Source: Caballeronia cordobensis (GTDB lineage: Bacteria; Pseudomonadota; Gammaproteobacteria; Burkholderiales; Burkholderiaceae). From it: DNA of 64,000 bases. This document shows positions 44,676-55,622 of this stretch, piece by piece. The stretch is taken from positions 124,001-188,000 of the forward strand of contig NZ_FCNY02000015.1 in the NCBI RefSeq assembly GCF_001544575.2, read 5' to 3'. Made by a program: the position numbers and the translations under genes. The notes under the pieces were generated by a model. That model was not told where the DNA came from. It did no database searches and was given only the letters and a program-made list of their open reading frames with translations. The first letter of the stretch is position 1. Each line of letters starts with the position of its first letter.

Positions 44676-45857
44676 ATGTCGCAAGCACGCTTCATTCAGA
44701 TTCATACACTGCAAAGTTATCCCGCCGCGCTGCTCAACCGCGACGACGCCGGGCTGGCCAAACGCCTGCCGATGGGCGACGCCATCCGCACGCGCATATC
44801 GTCGCAATGCCTGAAGCGGCACTGGCGCGTGGCGGACGATCATCATTCGCTGGCGTCGCTCGACGTGCCGATGGCGATTCGCTCGCGCATCACGCTCAAG
44901 CTGATTCGCGATGAGCTGATCAGGCAGAACGTTCCGGAAGCGCTCGCGCAAGCCGCCGCCGAAGCGCTGCGTCACGAGGGTTTGCTCGACAAGGCCGGCA
45001 AGGATCTCAAAGGCAAGGAAGCGCTGGAAACCGGCCAGGCCGTACTGCTCGGGAAGGCCGAGATCGACTATCTCGTCGCGCGCTGCGCGGCGTTATCCCG
45101 CGATTACAAGGACGAGACCGCATTGAAGGCCGCGATCAAGACCTTCCTGAAAGAGGAGAAGTCGAACATCGAAGCGCTCAAGCACGGAAGCGGACTGGAG
45201 TCGGCGTTGTTCGGCCGCATGGTGACCTCGGATGTGCTCGCTTCGCGCGATGCCGCCGTGTATGTCGCGCATGCCTTCACGGTGCACGAGGCGCAAGTGG
45301 AGAACGACTATTTCACTGTCGTCGACGACCTTCTGCGCGAGACGGGCGAACGCGGCTCGGCGGGCATCTTCGATACGGAACTCGCTTCGGGCTTGTACTA
45401 CGGCTATGTCGTCGTCGATGTGCCTCAACTGGTCGCGAATCTGGAAGGCATCGGCGTGCGCGAATGCTTCGACGCGCCGGCCGAGCGGCGCGCGCTTGCG
45501 GGGCAGGTCGTGCATAACCTGCTGCATCTGATCGCAACCGTCAGCCCCGGCGCGAAGCGTGGCTCCACCGCGCCATTCGGTCATGCGAGCCTGATGCTCG
45601 TCGAAACCGGCGACTGGCAGCCGCGCACGCTGGCAGGAGCATTCGAAACCGCGCTGTCGATGGAGCCGGGCACCAACGTGCGCAAGAAGGCCATCGACAC
45701 ACTGGCGGATGAGTTGCAAAAGCATGATTCCGCGTATGGGGCGCCGCCTGCACGGCGCTTCATGTCGCTCGACGATGCGACCATGCCGGGCGCGGAGCGG
45801 GTCTCGCTCGCCGAGCTTGGCCAGTGGACGCAAGCGCGCATCGTCGAGGGCGCGTGA
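44676..45857 (+). CDS. cas7e: Cas7e (Cse4/CasC) backbone subunit of Cascade
   Basis: A 393-residue RAMP-family subunit: FIQIHTLQSYPAALLNRDDA and LPMGDAIRTRISSQCLKRHW at the N-terminus are diagnostic for Cse4; SALFGRMVTSDVLASRDAAVYVAHAFTVH and GSAGIFDTELASGLYYGYVV follow. Six copies would line the crRNA spacer. The ATG behind AGGAAA was chosen over one 7 codons upstream. It starts 50 bp after the fused gene and ends 1 bp before cas5e. Confidence 0.95.
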   Translation: MSQARFIQIHTLQSYPAALLNRDDAGLAKRLPMGDAIRTRISSQCLKRHWRVADDHHSLASLDVPMAIRSRITLKLIRDELIRQNVPEALAQAAAEALRHEGLLDKAGKDLKGKEALETGQAVLLGKAEIDYLVARCAALSRDYKDETALKAAIKTFLKEEKSNIEALKHGSGLESALFGRMVTSDVLASRDAAVYVAHAFTVHEAQVENDYFTVVDDLLRETGERGSAGIFDTELASGLYYGYVVVDVPQLVANLEGIGVRECFDAPAERRALAGQVVHNLLHLIATVSPGAKRGSTAPFGHASLMLVETGDWQPRTLAGAFETALSMEPGTNVRKKAIDTLADELQKHDSAYGAPPARRFMSLDDATMPGAERVSLAELGQWTQARIVEGA

Positions 45858-45858
45858 G

Positions 45859-46599
45859 ATGCGCCGCCATCTACTGATGCGCTTACGCGCGCCGCTCGTG
45901 GCGTTCGGCGGCGAAGCAATCGACAACTATGGCGTGATTCGCGACTTTCCGGCGTTGTCGATGCTGACGGGGTTGATCGGCAACGCGCTCGGTTGGGATC
46001 GAAGCGACTTCGCGCTGCTCGACGGATTGCAGGCGCGCCTGGTCATGGGAACACGGCTCGACAACGGCGGGGAGCGTCTCGCGGATTTCCAGACGGCGCA
46101 GATCGGCGCGAGCGATAGCGGCTGGACGACGCTAGGCGAGCCGGAAAAGCGGCGCGGCGGCGAAGATTCGTACAAGAGCCCGCATCTTCGTTATCGCGAC
46201 TATCACGCGCGGCTCGATGCGCTCGTCGCGTTGCGGCTCGAACCGGCGGACGAAGAACCGACACTCGAAGAAATCGCGCATGCGCTCGATCATCCGAAGC
46301 GGCCGTTGTTCATCGGACGCAAGCCGTGTCTGCCTTCGACGCGCCTCGTCGTCGGTATGGTCGGTGCCAGCGATGTGCTCGACGCATTGCAACGCGCGCC
46401 ATCGCCTGACGAGCGCGAGTTTCGCTTTCAGTGGCCACGCAAAGAGGGCACGCTTAAGAACGCGCGCGCGCTCGATATATGCGACGAACGCAACTGGAAG
46501 ACCGGCGTGCATGGCGGTTGGCGCGCCGTGCTCGAAGGGACGGGTCCGCATATCGCGCCGTGCGCGAGTTTATCGACTTTGCCGGAACTGCCAGCATGA
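45859..46599 (+). CDS. cas5e: Cas5e (CasD) subunit of Cascade
   Basis: A 246-residue RAMP protein: LLMRLRAPLVAFGGEAIDNY and RDFPALSMLTGLIGNALGWD give the usual Cas5e N-terminal pattern, KSPHLRYRDYHARLDALVAL follows, and the thumb-containing centre ends in PLFIGRKPCLPSTRLVVG. It caps the crRNA 5' handle. The start follows the cas7e stop by one base, and its own stop overlaps cas6e (ATGA). Confidence 0.93.
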   Translation: MRRHLLMRLRAPLVAFGGEAIDNYGVIRDFPALSMLTGLIGNALGWDRSDFALLDGLQARLVMGTRLDNGGERLADFQTAQIGASDSGWTTLGEPEKRRGGEDSYKSPHLRYRDYHARLDALVALRLEPADEEPTLEEIAHALDHPKRPLFIGRKPCLPSTRLVVGMVGASDVLDALQRAPSPDEREFRFQWPRKEGTLKNARALDICDERNWKTGVHGGWRAVLEGTGPHIAPCASLSTLPELPA

Positions 46600-47342
46600 C
46601 CACGCTGAACCTGATTCATTGTGAGCCCGATCTCCGCAGGCTGGTGTCCTGGGCCGCACGGCAGGACTGGATTCCACCGGGCGGCGACATCGGCTACGCG
46701 CTTCATGCGGCGTTGGGGCGCGCCTTCGGTGATCGTGCGCCGAAACCTTTCTACTATCGCGATGAGCGCAGCGGCTTGCTTGCCTATAGTTCGAGTTCCG
46801 CCGATGAGTTGCGCGAGGCGGCGTCGTTCGCGAGCCCCGACATCGCCGCTTTGCTGGGTCTCGATGCGGTGCGGGGCGGCGGCGGTCTGAGCATCCGCGA
46901 GTTCCCGGCGCGGTGGACGAAAGGGCGCGTGCTGGGTTTCGAGGTGCGCGTATGTCCTGTGGTTCGGGACAAGGAAGGGCATCAGCATGACGCTTATCGC
47001 GCCGCGTTGGACCGCGCCGAGGATAAAGCGGAGGTGAAGCGGGAGCCCGTATACGGAGAGTGGCTCGCCCGTCAGTTCACCGCGACGAACGCGGCGAACA
47101 TCATCGAATCGCGCATGATGCGTTTCCAGTTGACGACGTCCGTGCGCCGGACCAAGGCGGCGGCGGGTTCAACCGACAAGCGGATCGCGCGTCATGTCGG
47201 CGGCCCGGATGCGGTGTTTCGCGGCCACTTGTGCGTCGAGGACCCGCAAGCGTTCACGAGCTTGCTCGTGCGCGGCGTCGGACGTCATCGCGCGTTCGGG
47301 TTTGGCATGTTGCAGCTCAGGCCTGCTTCGATAGCGACATGA
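46596..47342 (+). CDS. cas6e: Cas6e (CasE) crRNA-processing endoribonuclease
   Basis: A 248-residue Cas6e. DIGYALHAALGRAFGDRAPKPF (from residue 31) carries the likely catalytic His37, and the C-terminal glycine-rich loop is GVGRHRAFGFGMLQL. PVYGEWLARQF and ESRMMRFQLTTSVRR are typical central motifs. It cuts the repeat hairpin and stays bound to the 3' handle. The hairpin here has a 6-bp stem, suited to this family. Confidence 0.93.
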   Translation: MTTLNLIHCEPDLRRLVSWAARQDWIPPGGDIGYALHAALGRAFGDRAPKPFYYRDERSGLLAYSSSSADELREAASFASPDIAALLGLDAVRGGGGLSIREFPARWTKGRVLGFEVRVCPVVRDKEGHQHDAYRAALDRAEDKAEVKREPVYGEWLARQFTATNAANIIESRMMRFQLTTSVRRTKAAAGSTDKRIARHVGGPDAVFRGHLCVEDPQAFTSLLVRGVGRHRAFGFGMLQLRPASIAT

Positions 47343-47358
47343 ACCGCGGACCAGGCCC

Positions 47359-48246
47359 GTGCTGAAGGGACGCCTCGGACTCGACACATCGCGGGTTCCG
47401 CATGCGGACCGTCACGGCCTGCTTTGGCTGGAGCGCGGCGCGCTCAATGTGATCGACGGTTGCCTGAGTTTTGCAAGCGGGCAGCATGTCGATCAGATTC
47501 CGCATCAGTCGGTATCGATGATTTTGCTCGGCCCCGGCAGCAGCGTGACGCACGACGCGCTGCGTTTGCTCGCGCGTCACGGGACGCTGCTCGCCGCAGT
47601 CGGCGTCGATGGCGTGCGCACGTACACTGCGCCGCCGTTGATGCCGGACCGCTCGGATGTCGCGCGCCGGCAAGCGGAGTTGTGGGGCAATGCGCGAAGG
47701 CGTCTGTCGGTCGCGCGGCATATGTATGCGTTGCGTCTGGGCGAGGTGTTGCCGCATCGCGATCTGGACACGCTGCGCGGTATCGAAGGCGCGCGCGTGA
47801 AGACGATCTATCGGCTGCGCGCGGAGCAATTCGGCATCGACTGGGAGGGGCGTCGCTATGACCGAGCGAATCCGGACGCCGCCGATCTGCCGAATCAGGC
47901 GATCAATCATGCGGCGACGGCCGTGCAGGCGGCGGCTGCGATTGCCGTGCAGGCGCTCGCGGCGATACCTCAGCTCGGGTTTATCCACGAGGATTCGGGG
48001 CAGGCCTTCGTGCTCGATATCGCCGATCTCTTTCGCGATGACGTCACGCTGTCCATCGCATTCGCCGCGGTGAAGGAGGCGCAGCATTGCGAGTATCCGA
48101 TCGACCGGCTCGTGCGGCGCGAGGCGGCGCGCGTGTTTCGCAAGAAAGCGGTCATTCCCGCGATGATCGATCGCGTGAAGCAGGTACTGCGTGTTGACGA
48201 GAAGCGGGAGGCGGGCGATGGCGCTGGTCGTCGTGGTGACGAGTGA
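47359..48246 (+). CDS. cas1: Cas1 integrase (type I-E)
   Basis: A 295-residue Cas1 with the expected metal ligands E143 (GIEGARVK), H210 (GFIHEDSG), D220 and D223 (FVLDIADLF), equivalent to E141/H208/D218/D221 in E. coli. GPGSSVTHDALRLLARHGTL is typical of the I-E branch. A GTG start follows AGG. It ends 29 bp inside cas2e. Spacer acquisition should therefore be possible. Confidence 0.95.
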   Translation: MLKGRLGLDTSRVPHADRHGLLWLERGALNVIDGCLSFASGQHVDQIPHQSVSMILLGPGSSVTHDALRLLARHGTLLAAVGVDGVRTYTAPPLMPDRSDVARRQAELWGNARRRLSVARHMYALRLGEVLPHRDLDTLRGIEGARVKTIYRLRAEQFGIDWEGRRYDRANPDAADLPNQAINHAATAVQAAAAIAVQALAAIPQLGFIHEDSGQAFVLDIADLFRDDVTLSIAFAAVKEAQHCEYPIDRLVRREAARVFRKKAVIPAMIDRVKQVLRVDEKREAGDGAGRRGDE

Positions 48247-48520
48247 TGTCGCGGACCGGTTTCGGGGATTTCTCGGATCGGTGATGCTCGAAGTATCGGC
48301 GGGGTTGTATGTCGCGCCGCGCATGAACAAGGGCGTGCGGGAACGGACGTGGTCGGTGCTTGCCGACTGGCACGGGCATGAGCCACGAGGCAGTGTGGTG
48401 ATGGTGTGGCGGGATCTGGATGCGGTTGGGGGGATCGGTATCTCGCATCTCGGTGCGCCGCCGAGAGCGCTTGTGGAAGTCGATGGGATGTATGTCGTCA
48501 GGCGGATGATGACGGGGTAG
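48218..48520 (+). CDS. cas2: Cas2e (CRISPR-associated endoribonuclease/adaptor)
   Basis: A 100-residue Cas2 of the E-type: MALVVVVTSDVADRFRGFLG and EVSAGLYVAPRMNKGVRERTW are diagnostic. It forms the Cas1-Cas2 integration complex. The coding start is within cas1, and the array leader begins directly after its stop. Confidence 0.95.
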   Translation: MALVVVVTSDVADRFRGFLGSVMLEVSAGLYVAPRMNKGVRERTWSVLADWHGHEPRGSVVMVWRDLDAVGGIGISHLGAPPRALVEVDGMYVVRRMMTG

Positions 48521-48609
48521 GTGGGGTGGTTTCGTTCTTGGAAATTTGGATGGTTTTGTTGGATGCTAATGGGGTATTTGCCTTTTCTGTCATGGGGTTA
48601 TGAGGGAGA
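48521..48609 (+). promoter_or_regulatory. CRISPR leader
   Basis: An 89-bp T- and G-rich stretch between cas2 and the first repeat, unlike the GC-rich coding sequence on either side. The first ten repeats after it are identical, and repeats decay towards the far end, which places the leader here. No clear IHF site was found by eye. Confidence 0.8.
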
Positions 48610-50405
48610 GGTTCCTCCGTGTGTGCGGAGATAGGCCCTTTGCAGATCGTTCACGCGGCCCATTGCCGACGGTTCCTCCGTGTGTGCGGAGATAGGCCCC
48701 GCCCTTCGAGTCGATCCGTGATTCTGCGACGGGTTCCTCCGTGTGTGCGGAGATAGGCCCGTTGTCGTCACGCACGACGCGACCGGCGCGCGGGTTCCTC
48801 CGTGTGTGCGGAGATAGGCCGCCATCAAGTCGAAGGCGGGTTTCCAGACCGCGGGTTCCTCCGTGTGTGCGGAGATAGGCCGCAAAAAGAGGCTGCCGCG
48901 ATACGCAACCGGACGGTTCCTCCGTGTGTGCGGAGATAGGCCCCCGGAGCCCGCGCCGGCTGTCGACCCGCCGGCGGTTCCTCCGTGTGTGCGGAGATAG
49001 GCCCACGAGCGGCGATAACAAGGGCTTCGATGCGTGGGTTCCTCCGTGTGTGCGGAGATAGGCCGTGGACGAGCTGGACGCAGCGGAGGCAAGCTGGGGT
49101 TCCTCCGTGTGTGCGGAGATAGGCCTCGCTGGCGCGACGTGGACAGTAGAAGCGGCGCGGTTCCTCCGTGTGTGCGGAGATAGGCCGCCAAGTCTTCGCC
49201 CGGCTGACTCACTTGGATGGGTTCCTCCGCGTGCGCGGAGATAGGCCTTTTGAGTTTTACAGCGGCGGCCAGATCGTCGCGGTTCCTCCGCGTGCGCGGA
49301 GATAGGCCCTCGACGGTCGTCGACATCGGTAACGAGAGAATGGTTCCTCCGCGTGCGCGGAGATAGGCCGCGGCTCCGGCGGATCAGACAGCGGAGCCCA
49401 CCGGTTCCTCCGCGTGCGCGGAGATAGGCCCCTTCCGCTGGGTCCGACGTACGAACGAATCAAGGTTCCTCCGCGTGTGCGGAGATAGGCCGCGGATTTT
49501 GGGGAAGGGCGTGCGGCTGGGCAGGGTTCCTCCGCGTGTGCGGAGATAGGCCTTCGCCAATGCAGTCGGTGCCGGTGCAGTGCCAGGTTCCTCCGTGTGT
49601 GCGGAGATAGACCTCCTGTCTTCTTTTCCTCGTGGAAGTGGCTTGACGTTCCTCCGCGTGTGCGGAGATAGGCCCCGGCGCGACGGCTCACGCGTCGCAA
49701 TGGCATTGGTTCCTCCGCGTGTGCGGAGATAGCCCCTATTTGAGGCTCATCCTAGCGTTGAGTGGTGTGGTTCCTCCGCTTGTGCGGAGATAGACCCGCC
49801 AGTCGGGATGATCGCGAAGTGATCCGATAGGTTCCTCCGCGTTTGCGGAGATAGACCCAGGAAGCCCCGGCGCGCCTGCGTATCGAGCGCGGTTCCTCCG
49901 CGTGTGCGGAGATAGACCGAACATGGTCGCCGCGTACTTCCGGTTTGTCACGGTTCCTCCGTGTGTGCGGAGATAGACCCCGTGCGACCGCGACGACTCG
50001 CGCATCGGCGCGGTTCCTCCGCGTGCGCGGAGATAGACCCGACGAGCGAGTTATTCAGTGCGACGTGTCCCTGGTTCCTCCGCGTGTGCGGAGATAGACC
50101 CCATTGATCGGTGATGACCTTCGCATCGTGTGCGGTTCCTCTGCGTGTGCGGAGATAGACCCCAGCTATTCAACGATGACGACGTAGAAAAGTGGGTTCC
50201 TTCGCGTGCGCGGAGATAGACCCCATGCGGATTCCTGTGCAGTGATAGTCGACGAGGTTCCTCCGCTCGCGCGGAGATAGACCGGGCGTGGACCTGCTCG
50301 CACAGAATCTGTACGAGGTTCCTCCGCGTGAGTGGAGATAGACCCGCGTTGATGGCGTCGGATCTCAAGGCGGCGTAGGTTCCTCCGCGTACACGGAGAT
50401 AGCTC
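48610..50405 (+). CRISPR. Type I-E CRISPR array, 30 repeats and 29 spacers
   Basis: Repeats are 28 bp, starting GGTTCCTCCGTGTGTGCGGA and ending GATAGGCC in the main form; spacers are 33 bp (one 32 bp), giving a 61-bp period. The stem CTCCGC/GCGGAG surrounds a GTGT or GTGC loop. Repeats 1-10 are identical. Repeats 11-14 have CGTGCGCGG and 15-16 CGTGTGCGG. From 17 onward the end is mostly GATAGACC, and the last five carry further changes (repeat 30 has CGTACACGG and an altered end). The gradient fits insertion at the cas2 side. It is on the same strand as the cas genes. Confidence 0.98.
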
Positions 50406-50421
50406 CCCAACCACTGGCGCT

Positions 50422-52074
<1,653 letters not shown>

Positions 52075-52085
52075 CGCAAGACTCC

Positions 52086-53555
52086 TCAAAACACGGGCTG
52101 ATACGGGCCCAGCTCGACCTGGACCGACTTGGTGCGCGTATAGGCGTTCAACGTCGCGATGCCGTTCTCGCGCCCGATGCCCGATTGCTTGTAACCGCCC
52201 ACCGGCATTTCCGCGGGCGATTCGCCCCACGTATTGATCCAGCAAATGCCCGCTTCGAGCCGATGAATCACGCGATGCGCACGCGACAGATTCTCCGTCA
52301 CGACACCCGCCGCTAATCCGTACTCCGTATCATTCGCGCGCGCGATGACTTCGTCTTCGTCGTCGAACGCGAGAATGCTCATCACGGGACCAAAGATTTC
52401 TTCGCGCACGATGCGCATGTCGTCGCGGCAATCGGCGAACACGGTCGGCTCGACATACTGACCGCGCGCAAACGCGCCATCGGCAAGACGCGCACCGCCC
52501 GCGACGAGCCGCGCGCCCTCGCGCTTGCCGCTTTCGATGAAGCCGAGCACTTTCTGCAACTGCGCCGCGCTCACGAGCGGCCCGAAGTTGGTATCGGGAT
52601 CATCGGGCGCGCCGATGCGAATGCGCTTCACGCGCTGCGCGATCAAGGCTTCAAACTTATCGATGACACCGCGTTCCACGAAGACGCGCGTGCCGTTCGT
52701 GCAGACCTGTCCCGCGCTGAAGAAATTCGCGGTCATGGCGATATCGGCGGCGCGTTCGAGGTTCGCATCGTCGAAGACGATGAGCGGCGACTTGCCGCCG
52801 AGCTCCATCGTCACTTCCTTGAGCGTGGATCCGCCCGCGCGCGCCATCACTTTCTTGCCGGTCTCGACGCCGCCCGTGAACGATATCTTCTCGATGCCGC
52901 CATGTTCCGCGAGCATCGCGCCGACGCGTCCGTCGCCTTGCACGACATTGAAGACGCCCGCCGGCACGCCCGCTTCGCTATAGATTTCCGCGAGCTTGAG
53001 CGCCGTCAGCGGCGTGACTTCGCTTGGCTTGAAGATCATCGCGTTGCCCGCCGCGAGCGCGGGCGCGGACTTCCAGCACGCGATCTGAATCGGGTAATTC
53101 CATGCGCCGATGCCCGCGCACACGCCGAGCGGCTCACGCCGCGTATAAACGAACGACGATTCGCGCAACGGTATCTGCGCGCCTTCGATGGCCGTCGCGA
53201 GACCCGCGTAATACTCGATGACATCCGCGCCCGTGACGATATCGACGGCGCGCGTTTCGGCGATCGGCTTGCCGGTGTCGCGCGTTTCGATCGCGGCGAG
53301 TTCGTCGTTGCGCGCGCGTAGCAAGTCGACTGCGCGCCGCAAGATGCGCGAGCGCTGCATCGCGGTCATCGCGGCCCATTCGCGCTGTCCCTCGCGCGCC
53401 GATCGCACCGCGCGATCGATATCCGCCTGCGACGCCTGCTGCACGCGCGCGAGCGTTTCGCCCGTCGCGGGATCGAGCGTGTCGAATGTTTCGCCGCTCG
53501 TTGCATCGACGTATTCGCCGCCGATATAAAGCCGTTGCTCTCCGAATGCGGACAT
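52086..53555 (-). CDS. betB: Betaine aldehyde dehydrogenase
   Basis: A 489-residue aldehyde dehydrogenase: LYIGGEYVDATSGETFDTLD at the start, GIGAWNYPIQIACWKSAPAL, the catalytic Glu in VTMELGGKSPLIVFDDANLE and the catalytic Cys in FFSAGQVCTNGTRVFVERG, then EEIFGPVMSILAFDDEDE. The size and WINTWGESPAEMPVGGYKQS near the C-terminus are diagnostic for BetB. It makes glycine betaine. AGGAG supports the chosen ATG over an upstream one. Confidence 0.95.
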   Translation of the reverse strand: MSAFGEQRLYIGGEYVDATSGETFDTLDPATGETLARVQQASQADIDRAVRSAREGQREWAAMTAMQRSRILRRAVDLLRARNDELAAIETRDTGKPIAETRAVDIVTGADVIEYYAGLATAIEGAQIPLRESSFVYTRREPLGVCAGIGAWNYPIQIACWKSAPALAAGNAMIFKPSEVTPLTALKLAEIYSEAGVPAGVFNVVQGDGRVGAMLAEHGGIEKISFTGGVETGKKVMARAGGSTLKEVTMELGGKSPLIVFDDANLERAADIAMTANFFSAGQVCTNGTRVFVERGVIDKFEALIAQRVKRIRIGAPDDPDTNFGPLVSAAQLQKVLGFIESGKREGARLVAGGARLADGAFARGQYVEPTVFADCRDDMRIVREEIFGPVMSILAFDDEDEVIARANDTEYGLAAGVVTENLSRAHRVIHRLEAGICWINTWGESPAEMPVGGYKQSGIGRENGIATLNAYTRTKSVQVELGPYQPVF

Positions 53556-53583
53556 GTCGCGCTCCTTTTGCAATGTTCGGTTT

Positions 53584-54171
53584 TTAGCCGCGTGCTTCAA
53601 GCACGAGGTCGATGTATTCGTAAGCGACGCGCAGCGCGCCTTTCGTGTCGAACGGTTCGCCCGCGAGCGCGCCGCGCAGCCACAGGCCGTCGATCAATGC
53701 GGCGAGACCGCTCGCGGCGCGGCGGGCCGCGGGCTTTGTCAGCGCCCGCGCAAAATCGGCGCACAGGTTCGAATAGAGACGCCGCGTGTTCACGCGCTGC
53801 AGCCGTCGCAGCTCGGGCTTGTGCATGCTTTCCGACCAGAACGCGAGCCAGGTTTTCATGACCGGGCCGTTCACCTGTTCGACATCGAAATTCGCCGCGA
53901 CGACCGCGCGCAGCTTCGAGCGCGGATCGGGCTTCGCGGCCTTGCGGCGGCGCGACGTGCCCTGCCACAGCGAGCGCAGCACATGGCGCATCGTGGCTTC
54001 GAGCAGGCCGTCCTTGTCGCCGAAATAATGACTCACGATGCCCGTCGACGTGCTCGCGCGCTGCGCCACCGAGGCGAGCGTCGCCCCGGCGAGACCAGAC
54101 TGGTCGATGGTGTGCAGCGTGGCGTCGATGAGTTGCGCGCGGCGGATTTCGCGCATTCCGAGCTTGGGCAT
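53584..54171 (-). CDS. betI: TetR-family repressor BetI
   Basis: A 195-residue regulator with a TetR HTH at about residues 10-55 (RRAQLIDATLHTIDQSGLAG, then LASVAQRASTSTGIVSHYFG) and the BetI-specific SALRxVx-type body (KLRAVVAANFDVEQ; LAALIDGLWLRGAL). It represses the bet operon and releases DNA with choline. It is first in the operon betI-betB-betA. The Met of MPKLGMREIRRAQ was chosen since it matches BetI N-termini; the longer frame would run into the operator. Confidence 0.93.
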   Translation of the reverse strand: MPKLGMREIRRAQLIDATLHTIDQSGLAGATLASVAQRASTSTGIVSHYFGDKDGLLEATMRHVLRSLWQGTSRRRKAAKPDPRSKLRAVVAANFDVEQVNGPVMKTWLAFWSESMHKPELRRLQRVNTRRLYSNLCADFARALTKPAARRAASGLAALIDGLWLRGALAGEPFDTKGALRVAYEYIDLVLEARG

Positions 54172-54215
54172 GGTTCGAGACGGGGAAGATCGTTCGTCGA
54201 TACTAGTTTTTTTAT

Positions 54216-54229
54216 ATTGAACGGTCAAT
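54216..54229. promoter_or_regulatory. Putative BetI operator
   Basis: A perfect inverted repeat ATTGA-ACGG-TCAAT, 44 bp upstream of the betI start in an AT-rich patch (54205-54240). Form and place fit a BetI autoregulatory site. Confidence 0.65.
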
Positions 54230-54386
54230 CAACAAAAAACGGGTCACGACGGCGATGTCGGTTTCAGTCAAACACGCGTCGCATTGAGTGCCAGTCGCCC
54301 GGCCGGAGCGGCGCTACGCTCGTTGCACGGGCGCGGTCATCGCTCAGATGCATCGCGCGTGCCGTCCACGAAACATGGAGACGATA

Positions 54387-55583
54387 ATGAGCAGCAATCG
54401 CGGCGTCGTTTATCTGGGGCAGGGCAAGGTCGAAGTGCAATCCATCGACTATCCGAAAATGGTCGATCCACGTGGGCGCGACATCGGCCACGGCGTCATT
54501 CTGAGGGTCGTCACCACGAACATCTGCGGCTCGGACCAGCACATGGTGCGCGGCCGCACGACGGCGGAAGTCGGCCTCGTGCTCGGCCACGAAATCACGG
54601 GCGAGGTGATCGAAATCGGGCGCGATGTCGAGACGCTTTCCATCGGCGATCTCGTTTCGGTGCCGTTCAACGTCGCGTGCGGCCGTTGTCCGACCTGCAA
54701 GTCGCAGCACACGGGCGTGTGCCTGAACGTGAATCCGTCGCGCGCGGGCGGCGCGTATGGCTATGTCGACATGGGCGGCTGGATCGGCGGGCAGGCGGAA
54801 TACGTGATGGTTCCCTACGCCGACTTCAATCTGCTGAAGTTTCCCGACAAGGCGCAGGCGATGTCGAAGATTCGCGATCTCACCTGCCTTTCCGACATTC
54901 TTCCGACGGGTTATCACGGCGCGGTGATGGCGGGCGTCGGTCCGGGCTCGACCGTGTATATCGCGGGCGCGGGGCCGGTCGGGATGGCGGCTGCAGCATC
55001 GGCGCGCTTGCTGGGCGCGGCGTGCACGATCGTCGGCGACATGAACGAGGAGCGTCTTGCGCACGCTCGTGCGATGGGCTTCGAGACCATCAATCTTTCG
55101 AAGGATGCGACGCTCGGCGAGCAGATCGAGCAGCTTCTCGGCAAGCCGGAAGTGGATTGCGCGGTCGATTGCGTGGGTTTCGAGGCGCACGGCCACGGCA
55201 GCGACAGCGGCCACGAAGCGCCCGCCACCGTGCTGAATTCGCTGATGGAGATCACGAAGGCCGCGGGCGCGATCGGCATTCCCGGCCTTTACGTGACCGA
55301 CGATCCCGGCGCCGTCGATGCCGCCGCGAAGAAGGGCGCCCTGAGCATTCGCTTCGGCCTCGGCTGGGCGAAGTCGCATTCTTTCCACACGGGCCAGACG
55401 CCTGTCATGAAGTACAACCGCAACCTGATGCAGGCGATTCTGTGGGACCGTTTGCCGATTGCGGATATCGTGAACGTGTCCGTCGTATCGCTCGACGAAG
55501 CGCCGGAAGGCTATCGCAAGTTCGATGGCGGCGCGCCGCGCAAGTTCGTCATCGATCCGCATGGTCTGCTGAAAGCGGCTTGA
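54387..55583 (+). CDS. fdhA: Glutathione-independent formaldehyde dehydrogenase
   Basis: A 398-residue zinc alcohol-dehydrogenase family member. The catalytic-zinc Cys is in NICGSDQHMVRG, the second zinc site is CGRCPTCKSQHTGVC (about residues 97-111), the NAD motif is IAGAGPVGMAAAASARLLGA and VDCVGFEAHGHG is typical of FdhA. It oxidises formaldehyde released when methyl groups are removed from betaine, dimethylglycine and sarcosine. It is divergent from betI; GGAG precedes the ATG. Confidence 0.93.
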   Translation: MSSNRGVVYLGQGKVEVQSIDYPKMVDPRGRDIGHGVILRVVTTNICGSDQHMVRGRTTAEVGLVLGHEITGEVIEIGRDVETLSIGDLVSVPFNVACGRCPTCKSQHTGVCLNVNPSRAGGAYGYVDMGGWIGGQAEYVMVPYADFNLLKFPDKAQAMSKIRDLTCLSDILPTGYHGAVMAGVGPGSTVYIAGAGPVGMAAAASARLLGAACTIVGDMNEERLAHARAMGFETINLSKDATLGEQIEQLLGKPEVDCAVDCVGFEAHGHGSDSGHEAPATVLNSLMEITKAAGAIGIPGLYVTDDPGAVDAAAKKGALSIRFGLGWAKSHSFHTGQTPVMKYNRNLMQAILWDRLPIADIVNVSVVSLDEAPEGYRKFDGGAPRKFVIDPHGLLKAA

Positions 55584-55622
55584 GTTAGCAACATCATCGA
55601 AATCGGCGGCATACTTTGCTGT

